Positions 19,374-28,408 of a DNA stretch of 64,000 bases are shown here, one piece after another. Every line of letters starts with the position of its first letter. Position 1 is the first letter of the stretch. The stretch lies in the NCBI GenBank assembly GCA_963761615.1, contig CAVXGU010000004.1:558001-622000 (forward strand), in the 5' to 3' direction. Under the pieces are notes generated by a model. The model did not search any database and had not been told where the DNA came from. It saw only the letters and a list, made by a program, of their open reading frames with translations. The position numbers and the translations under genes were made by a program. The stretch is from CAVXGU01 sp963761615 (GTDB taxonomy: Bacteria; Acidobacteriota; Vicinamibacteria; Vicinamibacterales; CAVVIG01).

Positions 19374-19405
19374 AGCATAAACCCTCGAATTGGTTCGAGG
19401 GTCAA
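19374..19405 (-). promoter_or_regulatory. MerR-type promoter with palindromic operator
   Basis: On the minus strand, -35 TTGACC (19400-19405) and -10 TATGCT (19374-19379) are separated by 20 bp. The spacer is filled by a perfect 9-bp inverted repeat, ACCCTCGAA-N4-TTCGAGGGT (19381-19402). An over-long spacer occupied by the operator is diagnostic of promoters that MerR proteins untwist. It points into the exported protein, Cys/His-rich protein and TonB receptor genes. Confidence 0.85.
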
Positions 19406-19432
19406 GGCCGCCGTTCGGCAGCGGCTCGCGGG

Positions 19433-19897
19433 TCAGGCCCGGGTCTTGACGTTGGCGAGCGGAGGGCGGGCCGGCAAGTGGTCGTCGCGCTGCAGCGCCT
19501 CCAGCAAGTGCGCCGGCCGGTCCGGTGACGTGCGCGCCAGCCGGCGATCCCAGTCCCGGATCGTCCGCCTGATGTCTTGTCGGGCTGCCGTCAGTTCCGC
19601 GATCCGCCGGTCGACGGCCGCCAGGATGCGATCTGCCGCGACGCGCACATCGCGGCAAGGTGTGCCGCCTGCCGCCCGGACCTTCAGGAATCCCGCGACG
19701 TCGCGCAGGGAAAACCCGAACCGCAGCGCATGACGCACCAGCTTGACGCGGTCCACCGCGGACGCGGGGAACTGCCGGTAGCCCGCGGCCGTTCGGGTGG
19801 CCCTGGGCAGCACGCCGAGGCGCTCGTAGTGTCGGATCGTGTCGACGCTGACCCCCGCGCGCTCGGCAATCTGCCCGATCTGCAACACTTCGGCCAT
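19433..19897 (-). CDS. MerR family metal-responsive transcriptional regulator
   Basis: A 154-residue MerR protein from ATG 19897. The N-terminal winged helix reads LQIGQIAERAGVSVDTIRHYERLGVLP, followed by the usual RTAAGYRQF wing and the long dimerisation helix. One Cys (in GGTPCRDVR) sits where CadR/PbrR/CueR-type sensors carry the first metal ligand. The C-terminal Cys pair of CueR is absent, so the metal is uncertain. Its gene ends just upstream of a textbook MerR operator on the same strand, so it very likely controls the next three genes. Confidence 0.92.
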   Translation of the reverse strand: MAEVLQIGQIAERAGVSVDTIRHYERLGVLPRATRTAAGYRQFPASAVDRVKLVRHALRFGFSLRDVAGFLKVRAAGGTPCRDVRVAADRILAAVDRRIAELTAARQDIRRTIRDWDRRLARTSPDRPAHLLEALQRDDHLPARPPLANVKTRA

Positions 19898-19935
19898 GTC
19901 GTGATGATAGTCGCTGTGCCCGGCGCCTTGCGGCG

Positions 19936-21471
19936 TCAGTTCCCGGTCTCCCGAAGTGCCATCAATCGAACGATCTCCCGCCGGTCCTCGGTCGACAGGG
20001 AAGGCATTCCGTCGTCGTAGCCGAACACCTCGGCCAGGCTCTTTGCGCCGAAGCGCGCGTCGAGGAGCTCGAGCTGGCTGGACGGGATGAGCGCGGGGTG
20101 CACCGCGCCGCAGGCGTGGCTGAGGGCCAGCAGCTCCTTGCGCATCGTGACGACGTAGTTGGCCAGGCGCGAGGACTTGAGCGTCGGGTCGAGGCCGCGC
20201 GTCAGCCACCGGTTCTGTGTCGCGACGCCCGTGGGGCAGCGGTTCGTGTGACAGCGCTGCGCCTGGATGCACCCGATCGCGAGCATCGCTTCGCGGCCGA
20301 CGTTGATGACGTCGCAGCCGAGCGCGAGCCCGAAGAGCGCCGCCTCGGGAAAGCCGAGCTTGCCCGATCCCGCGAACGCGACACGCTGGTGGAGGGCGTG
20401 CTCGACGAAGATCTTGTACACGCGGCCGAAGCCCACCTTGAACGGCAGCGCCACGTGGTCCGAGAAGACGAGCGGGCCGGCGCCCGTTCCGCCTTCGCCC
20501 CCGTCGATCGTGACGAAGTCCACCCCGCGGTCACCGCGCGCCATCAGGCGCGCGAGCTCTCGCCAGAACGCGAGGTCGCCCACGGCCGACTTGATGCCGA
20601 CGGGCAGGCCGGTCTCGCCCGCGACCGCCTCCACGAAGTCCAGCAGGCCGTCGGTGTCGCAGAACGCCGTGTGCCGTGGCGGGCTGATGCAGTCGCGATC
20701 ACGAAGCACGCCGCGGATCGCGGCAATCTCGGCCGAGATCTTCGCCTTGGGCAGGATGCCGCCGACGCCCGGCTTGGCGCCCTGACTCAGCTTGATCTCG
20801 ACGGCCCGGATCGTCGGGCAGGCCGCGACCGTCTCCTTCAGCTTGGCCATGCTGAAGTGCCCGTCCAGCTCGCGGCAGCCGAAGTAGCCCGTGCCGATCT
20901 GCCAGATCAGATCGCCGCCGTTGCGATGGTACGGCGACACACCGCCTTCTCCCGTGTTCTGCAGACAGCCGGCTGCCTTCACGCCCCGGTTGAGCGCTTC
21001 GACGGCCGGGCCGCTCAGCGCGCCGTAGCTCATCCCCGACACGTTGACGACCGACGCCGGCCGGAACGCCTTGACGCGCCCGCGCGCGGCGCCCAGGACC
21101 TTCGCGGCCGGAAGCCGATAGAGCGGGTCGTACCCGACGTCACCCGGATGCGGGGAGTTGAGCGGAAACGTCTGGTGCTTGATGATCAGGTAGTTCGGCT
21201 CGAGCTCCATGTCGTTGTCCGAGCCGAAGCCGAAGTAGTTGTTCTCGCGCTTCGCCGAGGCGTACACCCAGCGCCGCTGGTCGCGGCTGAACGGCCGCTC
21301 CGAGTTGTTGTCGGTGACGATGTACTGGCGGAGCTCGGGGCCGATGGCCTCGAGCATGAAGCGAAAGTGTCCGATGACGGGGAAGTTGCGCAGGACGGCA
21401 TGCCGTCGCTGTACGAGGTCGTAGACCACGACCGCGCCGAGCACGGCGGCGATCACCCAGAGCCAAATCAC
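19936..21471 (-). CDS. FMN-binding glutamate synthase family protein
   Basis: A 511-residue protein with one N-terminal membrane helix (MIWLWVIAAVLGAVVVYDL) followed by the FMN/TIM-barrel domain of glutamate synthase large subunit: SGMSYGALSGPAVEAL, QNTGEGGVSPYH, EIKLSQGAKPGVGG, DGGEGGTGAGP. The Cys triad C-x5-C-x4-C in GCIQAQRCHTNRCPTG is where the 3Fe-4S cluster binds in GltB. The amidotransferase and GXGXG domains are missing, as in other single-domain archaeal-type or YerD-like members, so the real reaction is unknown. Confidence 0.9.
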   Translation of the reverse strand: MIWLWVIAAVLGAVVVYDLVQRRHAVLRNFPVIGHFRFMLEAIGPELRQYIVTDNNSERPFSRDQRRWVYASAKRENNYFGFGSDNDMELEPNYLIIKHQTFPLNSPHPGDVGYDPLYRLPAAKVLGAARGRVKAFRPASVVNVSGMSYGALSGPAVEALNRGVKAAGCLQNTGEGGVSPYHRNGGDLIWQIGTGYFGCRELDGHFSMAKLKETVAACPTIRAVEIKLSQGAKPGVGGILPKAKISAEIAAIRGVLRDRDCISPPRHTAFCDTDGLLDFVEAVAGETGLPVGIKSAVGDLAFWRELARLMARGDRGVDFVTIDGGEGGTGAGPLVFSDHVALPFKVGFGRVYKIFVEHALHQRVAFAGSGKLGFPEAALFGLALGCDVINVGREAMLAIGCIQAQRCHTNRCPTGVATQNRWLTRGLDPTLKSSRLANYVVTMRKELLALSHACGAVHPALIPSSQLELLDARFGAKSLAEVFGYDDGMPSLSTEDRREIVRLMALRETGN

Positions 21472-21507
21472 GGGACGATCTTAGTCCGAGAGCCGGGCGC
21501 CCGTGGC

Positions 21508-21900
21508 CTACTCGTCTCCGTGCGTCCTGCGCGCGGCCTTCAATTCTCCGCGGCGCTTCTTCGTGTGCAGCCGTTTCTCCCGCGCCTGGCGCCCCGGCCT
21601 GGTGGGCGTGCGCTTCCGCGGCGCGCGCATCGCGCGCTGGATCAAGGCCTCGAGCCGCTCGCGCGCGGCCTCCCGGTTCTGACCCTGCGTGCGGAGCGCG
21701 CGGCTGTCGATGACGAGGACACCCGCCTCGGTCATCCGCCGCCCCGCCAGTTTCGCGAGGCGCGCCTTCACGTCGTCCGGCAGCGACGAGCCGCGGACGT
21801 CGTAGCGCAGCTCCACGGCCGTCGCCACCTTGTTGACGTTCTGGCCGCCAGGTCCCGAGGCGCGGACGAACCGCTCCTCGAGGCAGCGTTCGTCGATCAC
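21508..21900 (-). CDS. arfB: Alternative ribosome-rescue factor / peptidyl-tRNA hydrolase ArfB
   Basis: About 130 residues from GTG 21900. The class-I release-factor core carries GPGGQNVNKVATAVEL, whose GGQ triggers peptidyl-tRNA hydrolysis on stalled ribosomes. The C-terminal tail is basic (KRLHTKKRRGELKAARR), as needed to fill the empty mRNA channel. The region just upstream is a simple-repeat spacer, so the GTG is the first sensible start. Confidence 0.9.
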   Translation of the reverse strand: MIDERCLEERFVRASGPGGQNVNKVATAVELRYDVRGSSLPDDVKARLAKLAGRRMTEAGVLVIDSRALRTQGQNREAARERLEALIQRAMRAPRKRTPTRPGRQAREKRLHTKKRRGELKAARRTHGDE

Positions 21901-21946
21901 CGCGACCTCAAGGCGAGAGCCGGGAGCCCGGAGTCCGGAGCCCGGT

Positions 21947-22519
21947 TCACCGATGGAAGCGGCCGACGAGCACGGCCTTCCCCAGGATGTGGCCGTCGAT
22001 CGCGGCCAGGACCTGATCCCGCGTGGCGTCCGGCCCGAGAGTGAGCTTCGTGTCGAGCGCGAAGAGCTCCCACGTGTAGTGATGATCCGGGCCCTGCGCC
22101 GGCGCGCCCGGTCCCCGGTAGCCGACGGTGCCGCCCCCGTTCTTGCCCTGGACCGTGCCGTCGGGCAGTTGCGCATTCGCGGGCACGCCTTCGGGCAGCC
22201 CCGTGGCCGAGCCCGGGATGTTGAAGATCAGCCAGTGCAGCATGTCCTCGGTCTTGCGCTGGCGCGCCACGTCCGGATCGTGCATCACCATCGCGAAGCT
22301 CACCGTGCCGGAGGGCACGTGCGTCCAGTCGAGCTTCGGCGAGACGGGGTTGTCGACCGACGCCGTGAAGCGCCCGGGGATGACCCCGCCGTCGGGAAAC
22401 GCCGTGGTCGTCAGCGTCAGGCCGGGCTGTGCCGGGCCGCGCCCGCCGCCGCGCTGCGCCGACGCGGTGCCCGCCACCGCCAGTACTGCGGCGGCCAGAA
22501 TCAGCGATCTCGCTTTCAT
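21947..22519 (-). CDS. Exported YbhB/YbcL-type phosphatidylethanolamine-binding protein (PEBP)
   Basis: A 190-residue product with a signal peptide ending at SAQ near residue 22 and a PEBP fold. Family blocks are SPKLDWTHVPSGTVSFAMVMHDPD, HWLIFNIPGSATGLPEG, NGGGTVGYRGPGAP and HHYTWELFALD. Bacterial members are Raf-kinase-inhibitor-like proteins of unclear ligand. The length is normal. ATG 22519 follows GGAGACG. Confidence 0.92.
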   Translation of the reverse strand: MKARSLILAAAVLAVAGTASAQRGGGRGPAQPGLTLTTTAFPDGGVIPGRFTASVDNPVSPKLDWTHVPSGTVSFAMVMHDPDVARQRKTEDMLHWLIFNIPGSATGLPEGVPANAQLPDGTVQGKNGGGTVGYRGPGAPAQGPDHHYTWELFALDTKLTLGPDATRDQVLAAIDGHILGKAVLVGRFHR

Positions 22520-22616
22520 GGTTTTTCGTCTCCTCGGGCCGGGAGCCCGGAGTCGAGAGCCGGGAGCCTGTATCATTTCAGCCCGGTATTCTAACGGAGG
22601 GAGCGGGAATCACGTC

Positions 22617-23885
22617 ATGACGACCGAGTTCGAACGGATGCTCGGGACCTACGGCGACCTCGCCGTCTCGGTCGGCCTCAACCTTCGGCCCGGGCAGCGC
22701 CTCCTCGTCATCGGCCCCATCGCGAACGGCGGCGCCTCCCTCGAGGCGGCGCCCCTGGTCCGGGCCATCGCCGCGAGCGCCTATCGAGCCGGCGCGCCCC
22801 TCGTCGAGACCCTGTGGGGCGACGAGGCGCTGCAGGTGACGCGCTTCCGCCATGCGCCGCGTGATTCCTTCGGCCAGGTGTCGCGCTGGCTCGCGCGCGC
22901 CCTGGTCGAACACGTCGAGTCGGGTGGGGCGACGCTGTCGGTCTACGCGAACGATCCGGATCAGCTCAAGGGCCAGCCGCCGGAGCTCATCGGCGCGCTC
23001 CAGCAGGCGACCGCTCGCAGCATCCAGCCCTTCCGCGAGCTGATCGCACGGAACCAGACGAACTGGACGGTCGTCGCGGCGGCGGGATCCGGCTGGGCGT
23101 CGCGCGTGTTCCCGTCCCTTCCCGCGCACGAGCAGGTGGAGCGGCTGTGGGAGCTGATCGTGCGGATGTGCCGGCTCGATCGGCCCGATCCCGTCGCGGC
23201 CTGGCAGGTCCACCTCGCCGAGCTCGCCGCACGGCGCGACTTTCTGAATGCGAAGCGCTATACCGCGCTGGAGTACACGGGACCCGGGACCCGCCTGACG
23301 ATCGGGCTGCCCGAGGGCCATCTGTGGGTCGCCGGCCAGAGCACGAGCCAGACGGGCATCACCTTCGCGCCGAACCTTCCGACGGAGGAAGTCTTCACGA
23401 TGCCGCACAGGGAGCGCGTGGACGGCACGGTCCGATCCTCGAAGCCGCTCAGCTACGGCGGGACGCTCATCGAGGACTTCGCGCTGCGCTTCGAGGGCGG
23501 CCGGGTCGTGGAGGTGGAGGCGAAGTCGGGCCGGCAGATGCTGCAGCAGCTCGTCGACACCGATCCTGGGGCCGCGCGGCTGGGCGAGCTCGCGCTGGTG
23601 CCCCACAGCTCGCCCGTCTCGCAGGCGGGACGCCTGTTCTACAACACCCTGTTCGACGAGAACGCCGCCAGCCACCTGGCGCTGGGCGCGGCCTACAAGT
23701 TCACCCTCGAGGGCGGCGAGGACATGGACGCACAGGCGTTCGAGGCCGCCGGCGGGAACCGCAGCGCGACGCACGTGGACTTCATGATCGGCAGCGGGCA
23801 GCTGGACATCGACGGCGTCGCCCGCGACGGCCGGCCGGAACCGCTCATGAGGCGTGGTGAATGGGCGGAGAACATCGCCACGTAG
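22617..23885 (+). CDS. Aminopeptidase (M29 family, thermophilic type)
   Basis: A 422-residue metallo-aminopeptidase of the AmpS/aminopeptidase T family. Visible signatures include NLRPGQRLLVIGP near the start, NLPTEEVFTMPHRERVDGTV with metal ligands, RFEGGRVVEVEAKSG, and the C-terminal SHLALGAAYKFTLEGG and HVDFMIGS blocks carrying the remaining Glu/His/Asp ligands. It cleaves N-terminal residues from peptides in the cytosol. It converges on the pirin gene with a 6-bp gap. Confidence 0.92.
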   Translation: MTTEFERMLGTYGDLAVSVGLNLRPGQRLLVIGPIANGGASLEAAPLVRAIAASAYRAGAPLVETLWGDEALQVTRFRHAPRDSFGQVSRWLARALVEHVESGGATLSVYANDPDQLKGQPPELIGALQQATARSIQPFRELIARNQTNWTVVAAAGSGWASRVFPSLPAHEQVERLWELIVRMCRLDRPDPVAAWQVHLAELAARRDFLNAKRYTALEYTGPGTRLTIGLPEGHLWVAGQSTSQTGITFAPNLPTEEVFTMPHRERVDGTVRSSKPLSYGGTLIEDFALRFEGGRVVEVEAKSGRQMLQQLVDTDPGAARLGELALVPHSSPVSQAGRLFYNTLFDENAASHLALGAAYKFTLEGGEDMDAQAFEAAGGNRSATHVDFMIGSGQLDIDGVARDGRPEPLMRRGEWAENIAT

Positions 23886-23891
23886 CCCGCC

Positions 23892-24800
23892 TCACCGATG
23901 CCGGATGAAGGTCCCCGTCCGCAGTTCGCCGAACGCCTGACGCAACTCCTCCTGGGTGTTCATCACGATCGGACCGCGCCACGCGACCGGCTCGCGCAGC
24001 GGACGGCCTGACACGAGCAGGAAGCGGATGCCCTGGTCGCCGGCCTGCACGGTCACGGCGTCGCCGCGGTCGAACAGCACGAGCGACCGGTTGCCCACTT
24101 CGTCCAGTCCCTGCGCCTCGCCGCCCGCGCCGACCTGCTCGGTCGGGACCGGCCGTGGATCGGAGGACTCGCGGAAGCTCCCGGAGCCGGCGAAGACGTA
24201 AGCGAACGCGTGGCGGTCCAGCTCGACCTTCAGGGTCTTCCTCCGGCCCGGCGGCACCGAGACGTCGAGGTAGCGCGGATCGGCGGCGATGCCTTCGACC
24301 GGGCCGCGCACGCCCCAGAAGTCCCCGCACACGACCCGCACCGTCGTGCCGTCGTCGTCGGTGACCGCGGGGATGTCCCCCGCGGCGATGTCCTGGTAGC
24401 GCGGGTGTGTCATCTTGAGGGCCGCCGGGAGGTTCGCCCACAGCTGGAAGCCGTGCATCCGGCCCTGCGGATCGCCCTTCGGCATCTCCTGGTGCAGGAT
24501 GCCGCTGCCCGCCGTCATCCACTGGACGTCCCCAGCGCCGAGGGCGCCGCGATTGCCGAGGCTGTCGCCGTGCTCGACCGTCCCGGCGAGCACGTAGGTG
24601 ATGGTCTCGATCCCGCGATGCGGATGCCACGGGAATCCCGCCAGGTAGGCCTCCGGGTTGTCGTTCCGGAAGTCGTCCAGGAGCAGGAACGGATCGAACT
24701 CGTCGGTGTCGCCGAATCCGAACGCCCGGCGCAGGCGGACGCCCGCGCCTTCGAGGGTCGGCGTGGACTCGATGACACCCTTGACCGGTCGAATGGACAT
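23892..24800 (-). CDS. Pirin family protein
   Basis: A 302-residue bicupin. The N-terminal metal site is intact: FPWHPHRGIETITYVLAG, HGDSLGNRG, and LHQEMP, giving the usual His/His/His/Glu set. Bacterial pirins act as quercetin dioxygenases or redox regulators; which applies here is unknown. The C-terminal domain matches (VFAGSGSF, VSGRPLREPVAWRGPIVMN). The length is typical. Confidence 0.94.
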   Translation of the reverse strand: MSIRPVKGVIESTPTLEGAGVRLRRAFGFGDTDEFDPFLLLDDFRNDNPEAYLAGFPWHPHRGIETITYVLAGTVEHGDSLGNRGALGAGDVQWMTAGSGILHQEMPKGDPQGRMHGFQLWANLPAALKMTHPRYQDIAAGDIPAVTDDDGTTVRVVCGDFWGVRGPVEGIAADPRYLDVSVPPGRRKTLKVELDRHAFAYVFAGSGSFRESSDPRPVPTEQVGAGGEAQGLDEVGNRSLVLFDRGDAVTVQAGDQGIRFLLVSGRPLREPVAWRGPIVMNTQEELRQAFGELRTGTFIRHR

Positions 24801-24910
24801 ATCGTCTCTCGCCTCTGGGCTCTCGGCCCTGCGGCTCGCGCTTCTGTCGATCTCGGCGCCCCGGCCGCCCTATCTCAATAAGACTCGCCGGAGACGCTCG
24901 GGGATCCCGT

Positions 24911-26044
24911 TCATCGTCCAATCATCAGGATGGTGAACGAGCCGGGGACGGCCGCGCCTCGACCGCCGCGCCCCCGGGGTGCGCCGGCGCGCGCCGGGGA
25001 CGGCGGGCCGAACGTCTGCGACATCGTGAAGACGTGGCCGGTCTTCGTATCGAGCGCGATGGTCCGCGCGCCGTTCATCGTCTCCAGGTCCTGCTCCATC
25101 TCGAAGGACGTCGGACTCGTCTCCTTCACGACGGCGAGGCGTCCGTTGCCCAGCGTCGCGAAGGCTTCCATCGTCGCGGGATTGAACTGGGCGCCGTCGG
25201 ATCCTCCCGGCAGCGGCAGGGTCGTCAGGATCTGTCCGTCCTTCGCGCTCATGACGATCATCGTGGGCTGCGCGGGCTGGCCTTGCGGCGGCGCCATGGA
25301 CGAGGCCGCGCAGGCGATGAAGAGCACGCCGTTCTTCGCGTCGAGGGCGAGGCCGTTGCAGCGACCGCCCTTCGCCGCGAAGTCGTAGTGCGCCGTCGTC
25401 TTCATCGTCTTGACGTCGACGACCGCCACGTTCGACTCGGCCTGCATCACCACGTAGAGCGTACCGCGACCGTCGGCCACACTCTGCTCCGGCGTGCCGC
25501 CGAGGTCGACGGTGCCGAGCACCGCGCCATCGGCGCCGTTGATGACGAGCGCGTTCTTCGTCGGGTGGCTGAAGACGTAGACGTGATCGTCGAACGCGTC
25601 GCAGTTGATGCCGTCGGCGCGGAAGCCCTCCGGCACGTCGATCTTCTTGACGAGACGCAGCGTCTTGACGTCGAACATCGACAGGCTCGGATGGCTGCTG
25701 GCGAACCCGCGGCCGGTGCCCGGACAGACGGCCACGCCCTGGCCTCCCGTGTCGGGAATCTCGCCGACGGGCGCGAGCGTGTCGAGGTCGTAGGCCATGA
25801 TGCGCTCGGCCGCCGCCGGAACGGCCGGGGTCGCAGCCGTCGCCGGGATCTCCCGGGTCGCACCCCGTGGAATGAAGAGACGCCGGTCGGCGACGTCTGC
25901 GTAGATGTAGTCCCAGCCTCCCTCTCCGCCGACGCTCGCTTGTTTGACCACCTTGTACGGACCGGCCGCCTGGGCCTGGGCGGCCAGACCGACGGCCCCC
26001 GAGAGAGCGGCGACCGCAATCGCCGACAGCAGCGCTGGACGCAT
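24911..26044 (-). CDS. Exported YncE-like beta-propeller protein
   Basis: A 377-residue protein with a signal peptide (MRPALLSAIAVA) and repeated blades of the form VVDVKTMKTTAHY and MFDVKTLRLVKKIDV, typical of surrogate 40-residue (YVTN/YncE) propellers. Near the C-terminus is a Pro/Gly/Arg-rich patch (APRGRGGRGAAVPG). No catalytic residues are recognisable. Such proteins bind ligands or partners in the periplasm. ATG 26044 is behind GAGGAGG. Confidence 0.85.
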   Translation of the reverse strand: MRPALLSAIAVAALSGAVGLAAQAQAAGPYKVVKQASVGGEGGWDYIYADVADRRLFIPRGATREIPATAATPAVPAAAERIMAYDLDTLAPVGEIPDTGGQGVAVCPGTGRGFASSHPSLSMFDVKTLRLVKKIDVPEGFRADGINCDAFDDHVYVFSHPTKNALVINGADGAVLGTVDLGGTPEQSVADGRGTLYVVMQAESNVAVVDVKTMKTTAHYDFAAKGGRCNGLALDAKNGVLFIACAASSMAPPQGQPAQPTMIVMSAKDGQILTTLPLPGGSDGAQFNPATMEAFATLGNGRLAVVKETSPTSFEMEQDLETMNGARTIALDTKTGHVFTMSQTFGPPSPARAGAPRGRGGRGAAVPGSFTILMIGR

Positions 26045-26163
26045 GGCGAACCTCCTCGATGATGACGACAGGACGAGCCGGGACGCTCCGGAGGGCCTGC
26101 CCGACAATCCTACCCCTCTCGGCGGGGCGGCGGCGGACGTATAATCCGCGCGTCGCCCGAGCC

Positions 26164-27252
26164 ATGTGCCTCCAGTCCCGCCGCGCGTTCCTGCAGACCA
26201 TGGCCGTTGCGCTCGGGGCCGCGAGGCTTCGCGCGCAGGGGCCGCGCATCCGGACCATCGCCGGCACCGGTCAGGCCGGCTACGACCCTTCCATCGCCGA
26301 CGCGCGCGCCACCCGCATCACCGATCCCTACGGCCTCGTCGTCGGTCCCGACGGCGCGCTGTACTTCGTCGAAGTGGATCCGGGGCGTACACGCCGGCTC
26401 GATCTCGCGTCGAGGCAGCTGACGACGATCGCCGGCAACGGCGAGAAGGGCTATCGGGGCGATGGCGGTCCGGCGCTCCAGGCCTCGTTCACGATGCCGC
26501 ACGAGATCCGGTTCGACGCGGGCCGCAACCTGTTCCTGGTCGAGCGCGACGCCCACGTCGTCCGGCGTGTGGACGCGCGGACGGGCCTGGTTTCGACCGT
26601 CGCGGGCACCGGCACCCCGGGCTTCTCCGGCGACGGCGGCCCGGCGACGAAGGCGATGCTGCACCAGCCGCACAGCATCGCGTTCGATGCCCGCGGACGG
26701 CTGCTCATCTGCGACATCATGAACCGGCGCGTGCGCGTGGTCGACATGACGACGGGCCTCATCACGACGCTGGCCGGGACGGGCGAGAAGGGCGCCACGC
26801 CGGACGAGGGCGCCTTCGACGAAGTGCCGCTCAACGGCCCGCGCTCGCTCGACACCGATCCGGACGGGCACGTGTACCTGGTGCTGCGCGAGGGCAATGC
26901 CGTCTTCCGGATGGACCTGGCGGCGCGGCGGCTGCATCGAATCGCGGGCACCGGCAAAACGGGCTTCTCGGGCGACGGCGGAGCGGCGATGACCGCGACC
27001 TTCAACGGCCCGAAGGGCATCGCGTACGCTGCCGACGGCAGCTTGTACGTGGCCGATACGGAGAACCACGCGATTCGCCGCATCGATCGGCGCGGCATCC
27101 TCACCACCCTCGTCGGCACCGGTCAGCGCGGCGACGGTCCCGACGGCGACCCGCGGCAGTGCCGTCTGGCTCGCCCGCACGGCGTCTGTCATCACGGCGG
27201 CGTGCTCTACATCTCCGACAGCGAAAACAACCGCGTGCGGGCGCTCGCCTGA
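26164..27252 (+). CDS. Tat-exported NHL-repeat protein
   Basis: A 362-residue product with a Tat-type signal (SRRAFLQTMAVAL) and at least five NHL propeller blades. Each carries the hallmark IAGTGxxGxxGDGGPA followed by a GIA-x-DxxGxLYVADxxNHxIRR-like block. The blades probably form a six-bladed propeller for protein, sugar or phospholipid contact. No enzymatic motif was found. It is followed after 25 bp by the TPR protein gene on the same strand. Confidence 0.88.
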   Translation: MCLQSRRAFLQTMAVALGAARLRAQGPRIRTIAGTGQAGYDPSIADARATRITDPYGLVVGPDGALYFVEVDPGRTRRLDLASRQLTTIAGNGEKGYRGDGGPALQASFTMPHEIRFDAGRNLFLVERDAHVVRRVDARTGLVSTVAGTGTPGFSGDGGPATKAMLHQPHSIAFDARGRLLICDIMNRRVRVVDMTTGLITTLAGTGEKGATPDEGAFDEVPLNGPRSLDTDPDGHVYLVLREGNAVFRMDLAARRLHRIAGTGKTGFSGDGGAAMTATFNGPKGIAYAADGSLYVADTENHAIRRIDRRGILTTLVGTGQRGDGPDGDPRQCRLARPHGVCHHGGVLYISDSENNRVRALA

Positions 27253-27277
27253 CGCGGCTTCAGACTGGAAGGACCCG

Positions 27278-28357
27278 ATGACGAGGACTGGAAAGCTGTG
27301 GCTCGCGTGTGCCTTCGCGTGCCTCCTGCCGGCGGCCGCCCTCGCGCAGGCGCCCGCGCCGGCGCGCACGCCGGCCGCCTCCACGCCGGCTCAGGACGAG
27401 ACGATCAAGGCGGGCGTGGCGCTGCACGACCAGGGCAAGTTCGACGAGGCCATCGCGAAGTACCAGACCGTGCTCGCCGAGAACCCCGACAACGTCACGG
27501 CGCAGTTCGAGATGGCGTTCTCGTATCTCGCGAAGAAGGACTTCACGAAGAGCCTCGAGGTCGCGCGGGCCGGTGCGGCCTACGACTCGGAGCTGCAGCC
27601 CGAGTTCTACGACCTGATGGCCGCCGCGCTCGACTCGAGCGGGCAGTCCGAGCAGGCGATCGACACCTACAAGAGAGGGATTGCGATCGCGCCGGGGGCG
27701 GGCTTCCTGTACTACAACATGGCCGTCACCTACCTGGAAAGCCTCAAGAACGAGCCGGACGCCCGACGCACGCTCGAGCAAGGCGTGGTCGCGGATCCCA
27801 CGACGCCGTCCACGCACCTGCTCCTCGGCCAGCTCTTCCAGAAAGGCGGCTACCAGACGCCGGCGCTGCTCGCGCTGTCGACCTACCTCATCTACGAACC
27901 CGCGTCGGCGCAGTCCCTGCAGGGCTACGGCCTGTGGCGGATCGTGCTGCGCGGAGGGCTCGGCATGATGGGCGACATGATGCCGGGGCCCGGCGCTGTC
28001 GGTCCGTCGAAGACCGACGAAGGCAACTTCGCGGAGGTGGACGCGCAGCTGGCGCCCAGCTATCAGGCGCTGGTGGCGGCGCAGGGGCAGGGCACGGACG
28101 AGATCCGGGCCCTCGTCGTGCAGATGGACCGCATCCTCGCCGCCGTGCAGGCGTCGGCCGCGAAGGGCGGGTCGTCGTTCGTCGGCTCGCACTACGTGCC
28201 CTACTTCGTGGAGCTGAAGCGCCGGGACCTCGTGGAGCCGTTCGTCTACTGGGTGTGCCAGAACGCGCCGATCACGGGCGTCCGCGACTGGCTCGTCGCG
28301 AACCCCGATCGCGTCAAGGCATTCGTGGAATGGACGAGGGGATACAAGTGGAACTGA
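27278..28357 (+). CDS. Exported tetratricopeptide-repeat protein
   Basis: A 359-residue protein with signal peptide (cleavage after ALAQ) and a Pro/Ala linker, then at least four TPR motifs (for example AGVALHDQGKFDEAIAKYQTVLAENPDN and QAIDTYKRGIAIAPG). The C-terminal third has no TPR and includes a Met/Gly/Pro-rich loop (GLGMMGDMMPGPG). It probably scaffolds protein contacts in the periplasm. ATG 27278 follows GGAAGGACCCG. Confidence 0.85.
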   Translation: MTRTGKLWLACAFACLLPAAALAQAPAPARTPAASTPAQDETIKAGVALHDQGKFDEAIAKYQTVLAENPDNVTAQFEMAFSYLAKKDFTKSLEVARAGAAYDSELQPEFYDLMAAALDSSGQSEQAIDTYKRGIAIAPGAGFLYYNMAVTYLESLKNEPDARRTLEQGVVADPTTPSTHLLLGQLFQKGGYQTPALLALSTYLIYEPASAQSLQGYGLWRIVLRGGLGMMGDMMPGPGAVGPSKTDEGNFAEVDAQLAPSYQALVAAQGQGTDEIRALVVQMDRILAAVQASAAKGGSSFVGSHYVPYFVELKRRDLVEPFVYWVCQNAPITGVRDWLVANPDRVKAFVEWTRGYKWN

Positions 28358-28395
28358 GGCGCTCGGGAACCGGGGAACTGAGGAACCGGGGGTGA
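28357..28395. repeat. Short GGAACCGGGGAACTGAGGAACC-type tandem spacer
   Basis: Two to three degenerate units of about 10 bp (GGGAACC, GGGGAACTGA, GGAACCGGGG) fill the spacer between the TPR and M1 peptidase genes. Similar units occur at 32394-32440 and 61695-61737. Confidence 0.5.
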
Positions 28396-28408
28396 TAATC
28401 TGGGCGAC

